Shown here: piece after piece, positions 5,055 to 5,335 of the stretch | Layout of the letters: each line of letters starts with the position of its first letter | Position numbering within the stretch: position 1 is the first letter of the stretch | From: Salinibacterium sp. | GTDB lineage: Bacteria; Actinomycetota; Actinomycetes; Actinomycetales; Microbacteriaceae | Length of the DNA: 5,335 nt | Assembly (NCBI GenBank): GCA_025352485.1 | Contig: JANXTJ010000262.1 | Coordinates: 1 to 5,335, forward strand | Reading direction: 5' to 3' | Made by a program: the position numbers and the translations under genes | Notes under the pieces: generated by a model | Told to the model about the DNA's origin: nothing | The model's input: only the letters and a program-made list of their open reading frames with translations | Databases searched by the model: none

Positions 5055-5335
5055 ATGCCGGTAAAAACGATCTCGTCCGAGCCCGGAGTGAATCTGTTTC
5101 GCCGCATCGCAGCGGGAGACACCGCATCGTTTTCCTTGCTCTACGACCAGTTCTGCGCGCTCACCTACGGGCTATTCCTCCGGCGTCACGGTGACGTGAG
5201 GGTCGCCGACGAGGTGATGTGCACGTTCTGGCTGGAGGTGTGGAGCAAGGCGGCACTGCTGTGTCGCCGATCCGGCACGCCCGAGAGCATTCTGCTCTCC
5301 CTCGCGGAGCCCGTTCGAAGCGCACGAACCCGCGA
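5055..5335 (+). CDS. ECF-type RNA polymerase sigma factor, 5' part (partial at window end)
   Basis: The frame from ATG 5055 is open for 93 codons to the window edge. It shows sigma-70 region 2 of the ECF type. LFRRIAAGDTASFSLLYDQF at 14-33 is the region 2.1 helix with the typical GD and LYD. A segment with HGDVRVADEVMCTFWLEVW at 45-63 corresponds to the core-binding helix usually written as AEDV..E.F..VW. Downstream, where relatives carry a WLL..AHRRAVDRVR-like region 2.3/2.4, this protein has ESILLSLAEPVRSARTR (77-93). The tryptophan and the usual basic/Asp pattern are lost, so -10 recognition may be unusual. Region 4 and any anti-sigma partner would lie beyond the window. The role is transcription initiation at a small regulon, inferred from the family. 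It starts 43 bp after the MBL-fold gene, probably as a separate unit. Confidence 0.75.
   Translation, partial: MPVKTISSEPGVNLFRRIAAGDTASFSLLYDQFCALTYGLFLRRHGDVRVADEVMCTFWLEVWSKAALLCRRSGTPESILLSLAEPVRSARTR

Overview
The window is GC-rich and densely packed. Short intergenic gaps, actinobacterial protein families and TANNNT -10 boxes set directly in front of start codons point to an actinobacterial chromosome. Micrococcales/Microbacteriaceae would fit, but that is an inference from style; no taxonomic marker is present. There are no IS elements, tRNA or rRNA genes, CRISPR arrays or phage genes.

Layout, left to right: the 3' end of an unidentified + strand gene (2-121); a convergent PLP-dependent group II decarboxylase on the minus strand (162-1541); a divergent cytosolic SGNH/GDSL hydrolase (1594-2355); a small antibiotic-biosynthesis-monooxygenase (ABM) domain protein (2384-2695); a convergent NYN-domain putative ribonuclease with a C-terminal OST-HTH/LOTUS-like domain (2701-3555, minus); a 139-bp gap rich in dyads and short repeats; a DUF2277 protein (3695-3967, minus); a divergent metallo-beta-lactamase-fold hydrolase (start reassigned to 4019, ends 5011); and the 5' part of an ECF-type sigma factor (from 5055, running off the window).

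The genes do not form one pathway. They look like single-gene transcription units packed head-to-head or tail-to-tail. The most coherent signal is regulatory: five starts have a TANNNT hexamer 5-7 nt upstream of the ATG (decarboxylase, ABM, DUF2277, MBL, sigma factor), and a sixth (NYN) has a degenerate one. This is the geometry of leaderless mRNAs. Only the SGNH hydrolase has a well-spaced Shine-Dalgarno sequence. The sigma gene also has an ECF-like GAAC-N16-CGTC motif just upstream, suggesting possible autoregulation.

I see no strong evidence for a previously undescribed multi-gene system. The items most worth checking are the divergent sigma factor with its candidate self-promoter, the NYN-LOTUS protein, and the repeats at the 3' end of the DUF2277 gene.
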